Shown here piece by piece: positions 9,246-17,010 of a stretch of 41,556 nt of DNA (the first letter of the stretch is position 1; every line of letters starts with the position of its first letter). A program made the position numbers and the translations under genes. Location of the stretch: the NCBI GenBank assembly GCA_009924135.1, contig RFSE01000033.1:1-41556 (forward strand). Direction: 5' to 3'. This DNA is from Pseudomonadota bacterium (GTDB taxonomy: Bacteria > Verrucomicrobiota > Verrucomicrobiia > Limisphaerales > SXTU01). The notes under the pieces are model-generated. The model did no database searches. It was not told where the DNA came from and saw only the letters and a program-made list of their open reading frames with translations.

Positions 9246-9400
9246 GCAGGCATCCTGCCTGCCGTAGAGCTGTGCGTCCCGCCCGGCGGATGGAACGGTG
9301 GGCGACAGTGCGCGTCCGGAAGTTTTAAGCGTTTCCGACCGGGGCGGCGTTTCTTCCGGGCGGCGGGACGCCGCCCTCTACGGCAGGCAGGATGCCCGCC
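9246..9400. repeat. Palindromic repeat with ~25-bp inverted ends
   Basis: 9246-9269 and 9376-9400 are inverted copies with one mismatch. Just inside them, gcgtcccgcccgg (from 9275) pairs loosely with the segment ending at 9370. The unit fills the gap between the sigma factor gene and purD and ends one base before the purD stop codon, so it could also act as a shared 3' hairpin for these convergent genes. It is a REP/MITE-like host repeat. Confidence 0.7.
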
Positions 9401-9401
9401 A

Positions 9402-10691
9402 CTACAAGGCCTTCGCCGCGATGTCCCGGCGGAACTGCGCGCCTTCAAAGTGGATCTTCTCCACGGCGGCGTAGGCGGCGGTTTGCGCAGTGCGGAGGTC
9501 TTTGCCCAACGCGGTCACGCCGAGCACGCGTCCACCGTTGGTGACGACTTGACCGTCTTTCGGTGCGGTGCCCGCATGGAAGACCTTCGTGTTCGGCAAC
9601 GCATTCGCGGCGGCGAGGCCGGTGATGGGTTTGCCTTTTGGGTAGTTGCCCGGGTAGCCGCCGCTGGCCATGACCACGCACACACTCGCGAGCGGGCTCC
9701 ATTTGAGTTCCATGTTCGCGAGGCGGCCTTCGGTGCTGGCGAGGAGGAGTTCCACGAGGTCGTTTTCCAGGCGGGTGAGATAGACCTGCGTCTCGGGGTC
9801 ACCGAAGCGGGCGTTGAACTCCAGCACTTTGGGGCCGTTCTTGGTGAGCATCACGCCGGGGTAGAGCAGGCCGCGGAAATCAATGCCGTCCGTCACGCAG
9901 CCGCGCAGCCAGGGCTGGAGAATGGCGTCGCCAACGGTCTGCAACTCGGCGGCGGTGAGGAACGGTGCGGGCGAGTAGGTGCCCATGCCGCCGGTGTTCA
10001 GGCCCAGGTCGCCGTCGAGGGCGCGTTTGTGATCCTGTGACGTGGGGAAGAGCTTGGCCACCTGGCCATCGCAGAGCGCGTGCAGGGAAATCTCCATGCC
10101 TTCGAGCAGTTCCTGAATGACGATGCGCTGGCCCGCCGTGCCGAAGGCCTTGCTGACCATGATTTCGTCCACGGCCTGCTCGGCTTCGGGCACCGTGGTG
10201 GTGAGGAGCACGCCTTTGCCGAGCGCGAGGCCATCGGCCTTCACGGCGCATCGGCCCCCAAGGCTGGCGGCGAAACGTTTCGCGGCGACGGGATCGGTGA
10301 AGGTGCCGGACTGCGCGGTAGGAATGCCGTGCCGCTCCATGAAATCCTGCGAGAAGGCCTTGCTGCCCTCGAATTGTGCGGCCTGCTTGTTTGGTCCCCA
10401 GATCTTGAAACCGTTCGCCTGAAACAAATCCACGACGCCCGCTGCGAGGGGATTGTCCGGGCCGACGACGGTGAAATCCGGCCGTTGTTGCTGCGCGAAG
10501 GCGAGGAGCTTGGGCAGGTCCTCGGCGCTGACGGCGACGCATTCCACGAGTGCGCCGTTCTGTGCGAGCCGTTCCTCCGCGATGCCCGCATTGCCGGGGG
10601 CGCACCACATCTGGGTGACGTGCGGAGACTGGGCGAGTTTCCAGACGAGGGCGTGTTCGCGTCCACCGGAGCCGATGACCAATAGTTTCAT
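9402..10691 (-). CDS. purD: Phosphoribosylamine--glycine ligase
   Basis: A 429-residue GAR synthetase, the usual size. It ligates glycine to 5-phosphoribosylamine with ATP in purine synthesis, in the cytoplasm. The N-terminal domain starts MKLLVIGSGGREHAL (signature GGREHA). The ATP-grasp domain shows FEGSKAFSQDFMERHGIPTA, AVKADGLALGKGV, the family signature RFGDPETQ, and GGMGTYSP. The C-terminal domain contains ASGGYPGNY. All catalytic landmarks are intact. It is a housekeeping gene with the plasmid-like element beginning immediately beyond its upstream region. Confidence 0.97.
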   Translation of the reverse strand: MKLLVIGSGGREHALVWKLAQSPHVTQMWCAPGNAGIAEERLAQNGALVECVAVSAEDLPKLLAFAQQQRPDFTVVGPDNPLAAGVVDLFQANGFKIWGPNKQAAQFEGSKAFSQDFMERHGIPTAQSGTFTDPVAAKRFAASLGGRCAVKADGLALGKGVLLTTTVPEAEQAVDEIMVSKAFGTAGQRIVIQELLEGMEISLHALCDGQVAKLFPTSQDHKRALDGDLGLNTGGMGTYSPAPFLTAAELQTVGDAILQPWLRGCVTDGIDFRGLLYPGVMLTKNGPKVLEFNARFGDPETQVYLTRLENDLVELLLASTEGRLANMELKWSPLASVCVVMASGGYPGNYPKGKPITGLAAANALPNTKVFHAGTAPKDGQVVTNGGRVLGVTALGKDLRTAQTAAYAAVEKIHFEGAQFRRDIAAKAL

Positions 10692-10705
10692 GCACGGGGA
10701 TTGAA

Positions 10706-10826
10706 TCAGGAAGGCAGGAAGGCAGGAAAGGATTTACGCCAGTCTCATACCAACTACGGGAATAGTTTGGTAAGATGCAGCGAGTTGTTACTTGCGCAGC
10801 CGTTCTCCCTCACCCCGGCCCTCTCC
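10706..10826. repeat. purD upstream region: three host repeats ending at the element border
   Basis: 10706-10731 is the second copy of the 26-bp purine-rich repeat (first at 1533-1558, one mismatch). 10748-10788 is copy B of the 41-bp repeat (38 of 41 against the reverse of 133-173). 10807-10826 (cctcaccccggccctctcc) is the start of a palindromic host repeat that breaks off where the recombinase 3' end begins. The recombinase stop codon (10810) lies inside this repeat, so the left border of the integrated element is probably here. Confidence 0.55.
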
Positions 10827-12312
10827 ACTGCTGTTGGCTTTTGCACTGTTCTTCAGAAGTTGGGAGATAGGAGAAGGTTATGTCAATTTCGCCGTCGCCG
10901 ATGACGACCTTTTCAATCAGGGCTTCGGCAATCCGGCGCTTCTCGTCGGTCGTCATCAACGGCCAACGGTCGTAAAGCGCGGTCGCTTCGGCAAGCACTT
11001 CCTCGCTGCTTACCTCCGTCACACGTAGGCCGTCCACGTCGGCTTGCAGCTTGGGCAGGGAGGCATTGAGCTGGTTCAGGCGCTCCTCGGCGGGTTTGTA
11101 GAAGTCGCCGAAACCATGGGGCGTGACGTGGCCATCGAGGTAGAGCCGGTGCGTCCGGGTCATCTCCTCGCGCACCTTGGCAATCTCCCGCTCGTGGGCG
11201 GCGAGTGCCTGCTCCTTCTCGGCGAGGTTCCGCTTGGCCTCGGCGGCGAGGCTCGCGAGCTTGGCCGGGGAGGCGAAGAACGCCTTGAGTTCGTCATGGA
11301 CGACGCCCTCCAAGTCCACCATGGGAATCTTGTTGTGGCACTTCCGGCAGACATATTTGGCGCTGCCGCTCCGGACATACATTTTTGACCCGCAGACGCA
11401 CTGCGCGAGCGTGCCGAAGGTCTGCACGGGAAGCGGGCCGGGCCGGCTCCAGCTTTTGAGCTGTTCCTCGATGATTTGGTTGACCTGATTCCAAAGCGTC
11501 TCCGAGACGATGGGTTCGCACGTCACCTTGCCCCACTCGCTCTCGGGTTTCTCGGCGCTCCGCCAGTTGCCGTGCTTCTTGACCCGGTTGAAGTAGTAGA
11601 TGCCCCTGGCGGAGGTTTCGATGAGGACACGGGTGACTTGCATGTCCCGCCACAGCTTGCCGTCGCGGGTGCGGTGGCCCTCGGCATTGAGGCGCTTGGC
11701 GACGGTGCCCTTGCGCCGGAGTTCAAGGAAGAGTTCGTAGGCTTTCCGGCGGATGGGAGCCTCGTCGGGCTGGATGACGAGCTGCCTGTCCTTCCATTGG
11801 TATCCATACGGCGCTTTGCCATTGATGGACTTGCCGAGCTTGGCGCGGGTGAGCACCGATGCGGCGACGCGCTCCGATGTCTCCTCCCGTTCCCATTGGG
11901 CGAAGACGCCGAGCAGGTGGAAGAACATCCGGCCTCCGGCGGTGCTGGTGTCGATGGATTCGGAAAGCGAGATGAGGTCGGCGTCGTGCTTGCGGAAGTA
12001 GTCACCGAAGTCCTGCACTTCGCGCAGATTGCGGGAGAGGCGGGCGAGCTTGCTGAAGACGAGGCCAGTGATGTGCTTGCGCTCGATGTCCTTCATCATG
12101 CGCTGGGCCTCCGGGTGCTGGGTGACGGCCTTGCCGCTCTGGCCAGCGAGGTCGTAAACCTCCTTCACGACCCAGCCACGGGAGGCAGCATAGGCTTTCG
12201 CACGTTCAAGATGGTGCTGGGGACTGTCGCCGTTGGCCTGCTCCTCGGTGGAAACGCGAATCCAGATGCCGATGGCCTTGCCCACGGTGGGCGGGGTGAT
12301 GTTGGTCTTCAT
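10810..12312 (-). CDS. Large serine recombinase (integrase/resolvase family)
   Basis: A 500-residue site-specific recombinase. The N-terminal resolvase domain has the catalytic serine S21 in WIRVSTEEQ (the usual first Tyr is Trp), followed by the arginine-bearing FSKLARLSRNLREV. A recombinase domain follows (KAPYGYQW...). A zinc ribbon has C305, C307, C322 and C325. A coiled coil (about 350-440) and the conserved tail RRIAEALIEKVVI end it. This architecture is that of phage and mobile-element integrases that act without a host tRNA target. It lies at the left end of the element, divergent from a small regulator. Its last ~12 residues are read out of host-like repeat sequence, suggesting the 3' end was completed by the insertion site. 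Confidence 0.92.
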   Translation of the reverse strand: MKTNITPPTVGKAIGIWIRVSTEEQANGDSPQHHLERAKAYAASRGWVVKEVYDLAGQSGKAVTQHPEAQRMMKDIERKHITGLVFSKLARLSRNLREVQDFGDYFRKHDADLISLSESIDTSTAGGRMFFHLLGVFAQWEREETSERVAASVLTRAKLGKSINGKAPYGYQWKDRQLVIQPDEAPIRRKAYELFLELRRKGTVAKRLNAEGHRTRDGKLWRDMQVTRVLIETSARGIYYFNRVKKHGNWRSAEKPESEWGKVTCEPIVSETLWNQVNQIIEEQLKSWSRPGPLPVQTFGTLAQCVCGSKMYVRSGSAKYVCRKCHNKIPMVDLEGVVHDELKAFFASPAKLASLAAEAKRNLAEKEQALAAHEREIAKVREEMTRTHRLYLDGHVTPHGFGDFYKPAEERLNQLNASLPKLQADVDGLRVTEVSSEEVLAEATALYDRWPLMTTDEKRRIAEALIEKVVIGDGEIDITFSYLPTSEEQCKSQQQWRGPG

Positions 12313-12368
12313 GTGTGCAAATTTCCAATCTGCACTACTTCATGCCCGAACGGCCCGGAACAAGCAAG

Positions 12369-12387
12369 ACAATAGTATGGCTATTGT
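12369..12387. promoter_or_regulatory. Candidate operator between recombinase and XRE regulator
   Basis: A perfect 7-bp inverted repeat, ACAATAG-TATGG-CTATTGT, in the 100-bp gap between two divergent genes. The adjacent HTH regulator is the natural candidate to bind it and control its own gene and the recombinase. The symmetry is seen; binding is inferred. Confidence 0.45.
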
Positions 12388-12412
12388 GCTAACAAACTGA
12401 TACGGCCAACGC

Positions 12413-12649
12413 ATGGCAAAAAAGCAACTGCTAGCGGAACGGAGACTGGCGGCCCTCGCGAAAAAGTTCCGCGAGCAATCCGGCAGGACAAAGGCGCAGA
12501 TGGCGCGGGAACTGGGGGTGACCCGCCCCACCATGCAGGATGTGGAGGAGCGCCCGGAAAAGAACCTGACCAAGCTGCGGTGCCGCATCATTGAAGCGTG
12601 TTCGCCCTACCGCGTCGGCGGGCCGGGGTATTGGCTGGAACGAAAATGA
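12413..12649 (+). CDS. Small helix-turn-helix (XRE-like) regulator
   Basis: A 78-residue basic protein. A helix-turn-helix is visible at about residues 25-50 (SGRTKAQMARELGVTRPTMQDVEE), with the pattern of XRE/Cro proteins. It is divergent from the recombinase gene, with the palindrome at 12369-12387 between them, and convergent with the large ATPase gene whose stop lies only 3 bp away. Likely role: control of excision/integration or of its own synthesis. No strong Shine-Dalgarno is visible, so the start is less certain. Confidence 0.72.
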   Translation: MAKKQLLAERRLAALAKKFREQSGRTKAQMARELGVTRPTMQDVEERPEKNLTKLRCRIIEACSPYRVGGPGYWLERK

Positions 12650-12652
12650 GGG

Positions 12653-15600
12653 TCACGATTTTTTCCCTCGCTTCATCACGCTCGCCATCTGCGTGATGCC
12701 CGCCTGTTCGCGGGACTGCCGCTCTTCCGGCGACAGCGCGGCGGACTTGCGCTTCACCTGGTAGCCCCGGCGCACGGTTTGGCTTTCGGAAGCGGGCTGG
12801 CCGACAGGTGGCGGCACCTCTGCGACCATGGCAGCCAATTGCGTCAGGAATCTGTCCGGGGTGAAGTAGCCAACATGGACCCTGTCCTCCTCGCTCAAGC
12901 TCGCGCTGACAGCCATCCGTAACTTCTCCAACCGGGTCTCTTCCTGACAGATGACGACGACGTGGTTGTAACCTGCCCGGAGGCATTTCAGGACGTTGCC
13001 GACTTCGTGATCAATTGTCGTGGTCACGGAAATCTCGCACGCAATCGTCTCCCCAGGCTGCTCCAAGGCCACGTCCACGCTGCCATTCGGAATCGCCTTC
13101 TCAATCGTCGTGTGATAACCGAGCCGCTCGCCCTCGACCTTCAATCGCTGCTGTATCGCTTTGTGCTGTGCTCCGCCCCGGCCCAAGTCCGTCGGCGGGT
13201 CGGCGGGCCTCGGTTGCTCAACCTGTGCGACTACCGGCGCTGCTGCTGGCGTAGCGATAGGTGCCGGTTCCGTAACCGTCGCCTTCGGAGCTTCGGCAGT
13301 CTTCGGCACCGGTTGGGGAGACGGCTTGGCTTTGACTGGCACTGGCTCCGGTTCCTCGGCGGCGAGTTTGGCGCGCAACGCGGCCTCAATGTCTGCCCTC
13401 GGTGTGCCATACTTTGCTCTCGAAGCCGTGATGGCTGCCTTCCGAACCGCCTCCGCCGCGTTCGCGTCCGGCTCCTCCGGCAACGGCACGCGCAAATTGA
13501 AATCTCCGTCGCTCCGCTCCAACCGGCAGATGGCTTCGCCCGTGCCGAGATTCTGCAAGTCGCGCGCCTCAAAGTTCGCGAAGCCGCTCTCCAACGCTTT
13601 CGCGTCCGCGTCGCCGACCCGGAACACGACCCGCGTGTATGGATTCGAGAGGACGGCACTGGCCACTTCGCGGTCGCGCTCCAACTGGCGCAACTCCTGA
13701 TGCGCGAGAATCAATCCCAGCCGATACTTGCGTGCCCCGCTCAAAATCTCCGCCATGCTCGGCGTGATGAAGTTCTGGAACTCGTCCACATACAGCCAGA
13801 AGTCCTTGCGGTCGGCCACCTGCTGCGCCTGCCGGCTCATGGCCAACTGCTGGAACTTCGCCACGAGCAACGATCCCAAGAGGAAGGCGTTCTCCTTGCC
13901 CATCTGTCCCTGCGGTAACTTGGCGAGAAAGATTTTGCCGGTGTCGAGGATGTCGGCGAAGTCGAGCCGGTTCGCCTGCTGGGACACCATGTAGCGGATG
14001 GGCTTGGGAGAGAGAAAGGTTTCGAGCCGCGTGAGCACGGGGCCGATGGACTTGTTGCCCGACAACTGCGGAAAGCCCTTCTGCCAGTAATACACGATGT
14101 CGGGGTCGCTCACCGTGACGAGGAACTTGGCGCGAAAGGCCGGTTCAATGAGGAAACGCCGCAAGTCGGCGAGCGTGCCGCCCTGGGAGCTTTCGAGGAA
14201 CGCCAGGATGGCATTCTGCAACACGCTCCCCATTTGATCTCCCCATGAAGTCGAGAGGCGTTGGAAGACGGAAACGAGGTCGGATGACAGCAGGTTCTTT
14301 TCAAGGTCGCTATGTGCCGAGAGAATGTTGAAACCAACGGAATACTGTTCGTCGCTCGGGTCAACCAACACCACGTCACCGATGCGCCCCGGTGGAATGA
14401 TGCCGAGGATGCGGTCAATGAGGTCGCCATGCGGGTCGAGCACGGCGACGCCCTCGCCGTTCTCAATGTCTTGCCGGATGAGATTGAAGAGCAGCGTGCT
14501 CTTGCCGGTGCCGGAAGCGCCGATGACGTGCATGTGCCGCACGCGCTGCTCGGTGGTCAGGCGAACCTCGGTCGTCTGTCCGGCGTGCTCATTGATTCCC
14601 AGCAGCAACCCACTCCCGGCCAAGGCTGCTTTCGGCACGGGCCGGGTCTTCGTCAGTTCGCGGCGAAGCTTTGTGGAACGCACGGCGGAGGTCGGCAGAT
14701 GCACGAAGCCCAACAGCTCGTCGCGGTTGACCACCATCCCGCTACGGCGCGACTGCCGACGGCGAACGTCTTCAACATGGTCGTCGAACGGATAGTCGTC
14801 GTTCCGAAGAGGAATGAGTTCGTTGCCCTGGAGGTCGGCGAGCCCACTCAAGGCAGCGGCCATGTCACGGGCGATGTCCCATGGGCGTTCGTCGCTGCGG
14901 ATGGCGATGCGAACCACGGCGGCAAAAAGCGGCTGCGACACCTTGCGTTTGCCCTGCGAGAGCAGCTCTGGGGCATTCACGAATGCCGGCTTGCCCTCGT
15001 GGTTGGATACCGCACGCATGAGGCTGTCGGCCCACGCGTGACTCACGGGCTGAAAGAGGACTTGGAACAAAGCGAGTTCACCGGGCTGCAATGAGTCGAG
15101 CGCGGCGGTGAGGCTGATGAAAAGGTCGGGAGCGTCGGTGGCAAGCGGCAGGACAAATTCGCGAGCGAGTCCAAACTCGACGATGGCTGCGTCGGTATCC
15201 GCGAGCGCATCCCAAGCCGTGGCGAGCACCTTTTCCTTCCGCATGAACACGGCGTCGGGGAAGTGGGCCTGCAACTGGCGCTGCACGGAAGCCGTGTCCG
15301 CCGGGTGCGTGACGAACTGCATGAGGATGGACTCCGGCAAACCGAGCAGTTCAAAGCCGACCGGCTCGCGCAGATACGCAAGCGAGCCAAGAAAGTGCGC
15401 GAAGGCTTCCGGCGAGGCATTGAGCTTGGGATGGAGCGACGCCTGCAACTCAACCAGATCGCCCCGCGTCAACGCCTCGGCTTCCGGTTCCTCCTCGGCA
15501 ACGGGTTCGGATGGTGGCGGTGGCTCCGGCTTCAACGTGCGCGCGAGCCCGCGCACGAAGGAACTGAGCGCGGTCGGTCGCCGGCCATCGTCGGCGATGG

Positions 15601-15739
15601 GAGCGGCGGGGAGGTAGTGGCCGGGGAAGACTTGAAAGGGTGGTTCGGGAATCACCGGCTCCGGCCAGACCCGCCAGCCTCGTCCGCGCTGTTCCCATTT
15701 GCGGAACTGCGCGGAAAGTTGTTCGTCAACCCAGGCCAT
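12653..15739 (-). CDS. VirD4/TraD-like conjugative ATPase with nuclease-fold-like C-terminal domain
   Basis: A 1028-residue protein. An N-terminal region of ~390 residues of unknown fold precedes the ATPase: Walker A GASGTGKST (407-415), AVLDPHGDL, and Walker B WLYVDEF (648-654) followed by QNFITPSMAEIL. This is the coupling-protein type of motor that pumps DNA in conjugation. A proline-rich linker (about 780-860) leads to a last domain with VDVALE...IACEIS, then GYNHVVVIC, which reads like a PD-(D/E)xK restriction-type fold with Ser where Lys is expected. No membrane helices are obvious, so it may use the two small membrane proteins encoded just upstream. A second, shorter ATPase of the same family lies at 22916-24208. 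Confidence 0.82.
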   Translation of the reverse strand: MAWVDEQLSAQFRKWEQRGRGWRVWPEPVIPEPPFQVFPGHYLPAAPIADDGRRPTALSSFVRGLARTLKPEPPPPSEPVAEEEPEAEALTRGDLVELQASLHPKLNASPEAFAHFLGSLAYLREPVGFELLGLPESILMQFVTHPADTASVQRQLQAHFPDAVFMRKEKVLATAWDALADTDAAIVEFGLAREFVLPLATDAPDLFISLTAALDSLQPGELALFQVLFQPVSHAWADSLMRAVSNHEGKPAFVNAPELLSQGKRKVSQPLFAAVVRIAIRSDERPWDIARDMAAALSGLADLQGNELIPLRNDDYPFDDHVEDVRRRQSRRSGMVVNRDELLGFVHLPTSAVRSTKLRRELTKTRPVPKAALAGSGLLLGINEHAGQTTEVRLTTEQRVRHMHVIGASGTGKSTLLFNLIRQDIENGEGVAVLDPHGDLIDRILGIIPPGRIGDVVLVDPSDEQYSVGFNILSAHSDLEKNLLSSDLVSVFQRLSTSWGDQMGSVLQNAILAFLESSQGGTLADLRRFLIEPAFRAKFLVTVSDPDIVYYWQKGFPQLSGNKSIGPVLTRLETFLSPKPIRYMVSQQANRLDFADILDTGKIFLAKLPQGQMGKENAFLLGSLLVAKFQQLAMSRQAQQVADRKDFWLYVDEFQNFITPSMAEILSGARKYRLGLILAHQELRQLERDREVASAVLSNPYTRVVFRVGDADAKALESGFANFEARDLQNLGTGEAICRLERSDGDFNLRVPLPEEPDANAAEAVRKAAITASRAKYGTPRADIEAALRAKLAAEEPEPVPVKAKPSPQPVPKTAEAPKATVTEPAPIATPAAAPVVAQVEQPRPADPPTDLGRGGAQHKAIQQRLKVEGERLGYHTTIEKAIPNGSVDVALEQPGETIACEISVTTTIDHEVGNVLKCLRAGYNHVVVICQEETRLEKLRMAVSASLSEEDRVHVGYFTPDRFLTQLAAMVAEVPPPVGQPASESQTVRRGYQVKRKSAALSPEERQSREQAGITQMASVMKRGKKS

Positions 15740-15745
15740 GATGCG

Positions 15746-16450
15746 CTACGGCTTGCGCTCCGTCTCCACTCGGGGCAACACGGGGCGGTAGAGTTCGCCC
15801 AAGATGGGCGCTTGCTCGTATTGGCGCACCAACTTCACACCCTTGGCTCCGGTCACTTCCTCGGCCAACTTTTTCACCACGTTGGACACGGTGTCGAGAT
15901 ACATGAGGCGGGTGTCGATGCGGTAGTAGGTCTCCTTGCGGAACCAGCGTTCATAAATCGGGCCAAGGACGGGGGATTTGATGAGCGCGGCGTCAAGGTC
16001 TTGCAAGCCGAGCGCCACGGCGTTCCGCAGGACATACACCCCACCGATCACGGTCACGACCATTGCGACGATGCCCCAGAGGAAGCCGAAGAGTTTGAAG
16101 AACAGCGCGGCAAATATCCCCAAGCCAACCAGCACGGCGACGAGCTGCCAAAGCTGGATCACGGCGGGAATCTCCGCCATGCGGCAGGAGAAGAAGAACC
16201 GCGTGCCGAACGGCGCGGCACACACGTCGAAGACGAGCCGTTCGCGCACCATCCGCAGATACACGCGTTTGTCAGAGAGCAATCCGCCCTCGGCAAACTC
16301 GACGCGGGACTTTTCGAGGCCGGGCACCTTGCGGCTCTCCAGCTCCTTCTCGACGGCGGAGTAAAACTCGGCGGGGGAAAACTGAAACTCCTCGGCGAAG
16401 GAAATCCAGTGTTCCAACACGTCGGCCTTTTTCTTGAAGAAGTTGAACAT
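15746..16450 (-). CDS. Membrane protein with a central two-helix hairpin, unknown function
   Basis: A 234-residue protein. The start at 16450 (MFNFFKKKADVLEHW) follows AGGTGCCCT, a usable ribosome site. The middle holds two adjacent hydrophobic helices (roughly residues 103-145, LWQLVAVLVGLGIFAALFF and WGIVAMVVTVIGGVYVL). Both ends are soluble and charged, so both probably face the cytoplasm. It lies 6 bp upstream of the large ATPase gene and 8 bp after the next small membrane protein, so the three are probably co-transcribed. It could be a membrane anchor or channel partner of the ATPase; that is inference from position only. No family recognised. Confidence 0.75.
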   Translation of the reverse strand: MFNFFKKKADVLEHWISFAEEFQFSPAEFYSAVEKELESRKVPGLEKSRVEFAEGGLLSDKRVYLRMVRERLVFDVCAAPFGTRFFFSCRMAEIPAVIQLWQLVAVLVGLGIFAALFFKLFGFLWGIVAMVVTVIGGVYVLRNAVALGLQDLDAALIKSPVLGPIYERWFRKETYYRIDTRLMYLDTVSNVVKKLAEEVTGAKGVKLVRQYEQAPILGELYRPVLPRVETERKP

Positions 16451-16458
16451 AGGGCACC

Positions 16459-16881
16459 TCAACGGCGGCTGGCTAGGAAGAGCACCACCCCGAGAATCAA
16501 TCCAATCCACGCGCCGGGGGCGAGGGCGTCGATCAAGTTGCGGCCAAATTGGTTGAGGCCGTAGGCGAGGATCGCGAAGGGCGCGGCTCCGGCAAGTTGA
16601 CCGGCAATCTGCTGGCTCTTGCCGGTGAGGCCCGCGAAGAGGGTGAGTCCGCAAAAGATGGGCATGAGCCAGAAGAACTTGCCCACCTCACTGAGTTTCT
16701 GAAACTCGAAGCCGGAGAGCTGGCCGCCGAAAATCTGCATCCACGGCAGGAAGAAGCAGCCGCCGAGTGCGAGGGCGCAGAGGTTGGTGGCTTGGATGCG
16801 ACCGGCATTGGGTGGCGGGGCGCTCGCGGGCGCGGGAGTGGTGGTTGACGCGGGAGTTTCTGGTGCGGGTGTGGTGTCCAT
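16459..16881 (-). CDS. Small membrane protein with Pro/Ala/Thr-rich N-terminus
   Basis: A 140-residue protein starting at 16881 (MDTTPAPETPASTTTPAP); the in-frame extension upstream would be read through a hairpin and looks non-coding. After the ~30-residue Pro/Thr/Ala segment come three to four hydrophobic stretches (NLCALALGGCFFLPW; FFWLMPIFCGLTLFAGL; GAAPFAILAYGL; WIGLILGVVLFLA). First gene of the membrane protein-membrane protein-ATPase unit. Function unknown. Confidence 0.68.
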   Translation of the reverse strand: MDTTPAPETPASTTTPAPASAPPPNAGRIQATNLCALALGGCFFLPWMQIFGGQLSGFEFQKLSEVGKFFWLMPIFCGLTLFAGLTGKSQQIAGQLAGAAPFAILAYGLNQFGRNLIDALAPGAWIGLILGVVLFLASRR

Positions 16882-16940
16882 ATTGGTGGCTGAATTTGCG
16901 ACTATTTCAGCAGAGAACGCGCGGGTGACAACACGTATTA

Positions 16941-16962
16941 TGCCCGACAAGCGTGTCGGGCA
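16941..16962 (-). other. Perfect hairpin upstream of the membrane-protein operon
   Basis: tgcccgac (16941-16948) pairs perfectly with gtcgggca (16955-16962). It lies between the ArdC-RadC terminator and the small membrane protein gene, and shares the core cccgac/gtcggg with that terminator, as if duplicated. It could be a second termination stem or an operator. No U-run follows it on the minus strand. Confidence 0.4.
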
Positions 16963-16974
16963 AATGCCTGACAA

Positions 16975-17004
16975 GAAAAAAACGCCCGACGGTGAAGTCG
17001 GGCG
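16975..17004 (-). terminator. Intrinsic terminator of the ArdC-RadC gene
   Basis: Read on the minus strand: 8-bp stem CGCCCGAC / GTCGGGCG with a 6-nt loop, followed by seven T. It begins 6 bp after the ArdC-RadC stop codon. A textbook rho-independent terminator. Confidence 0.85.
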
Positions 17005-17010
17005 TGTGAA

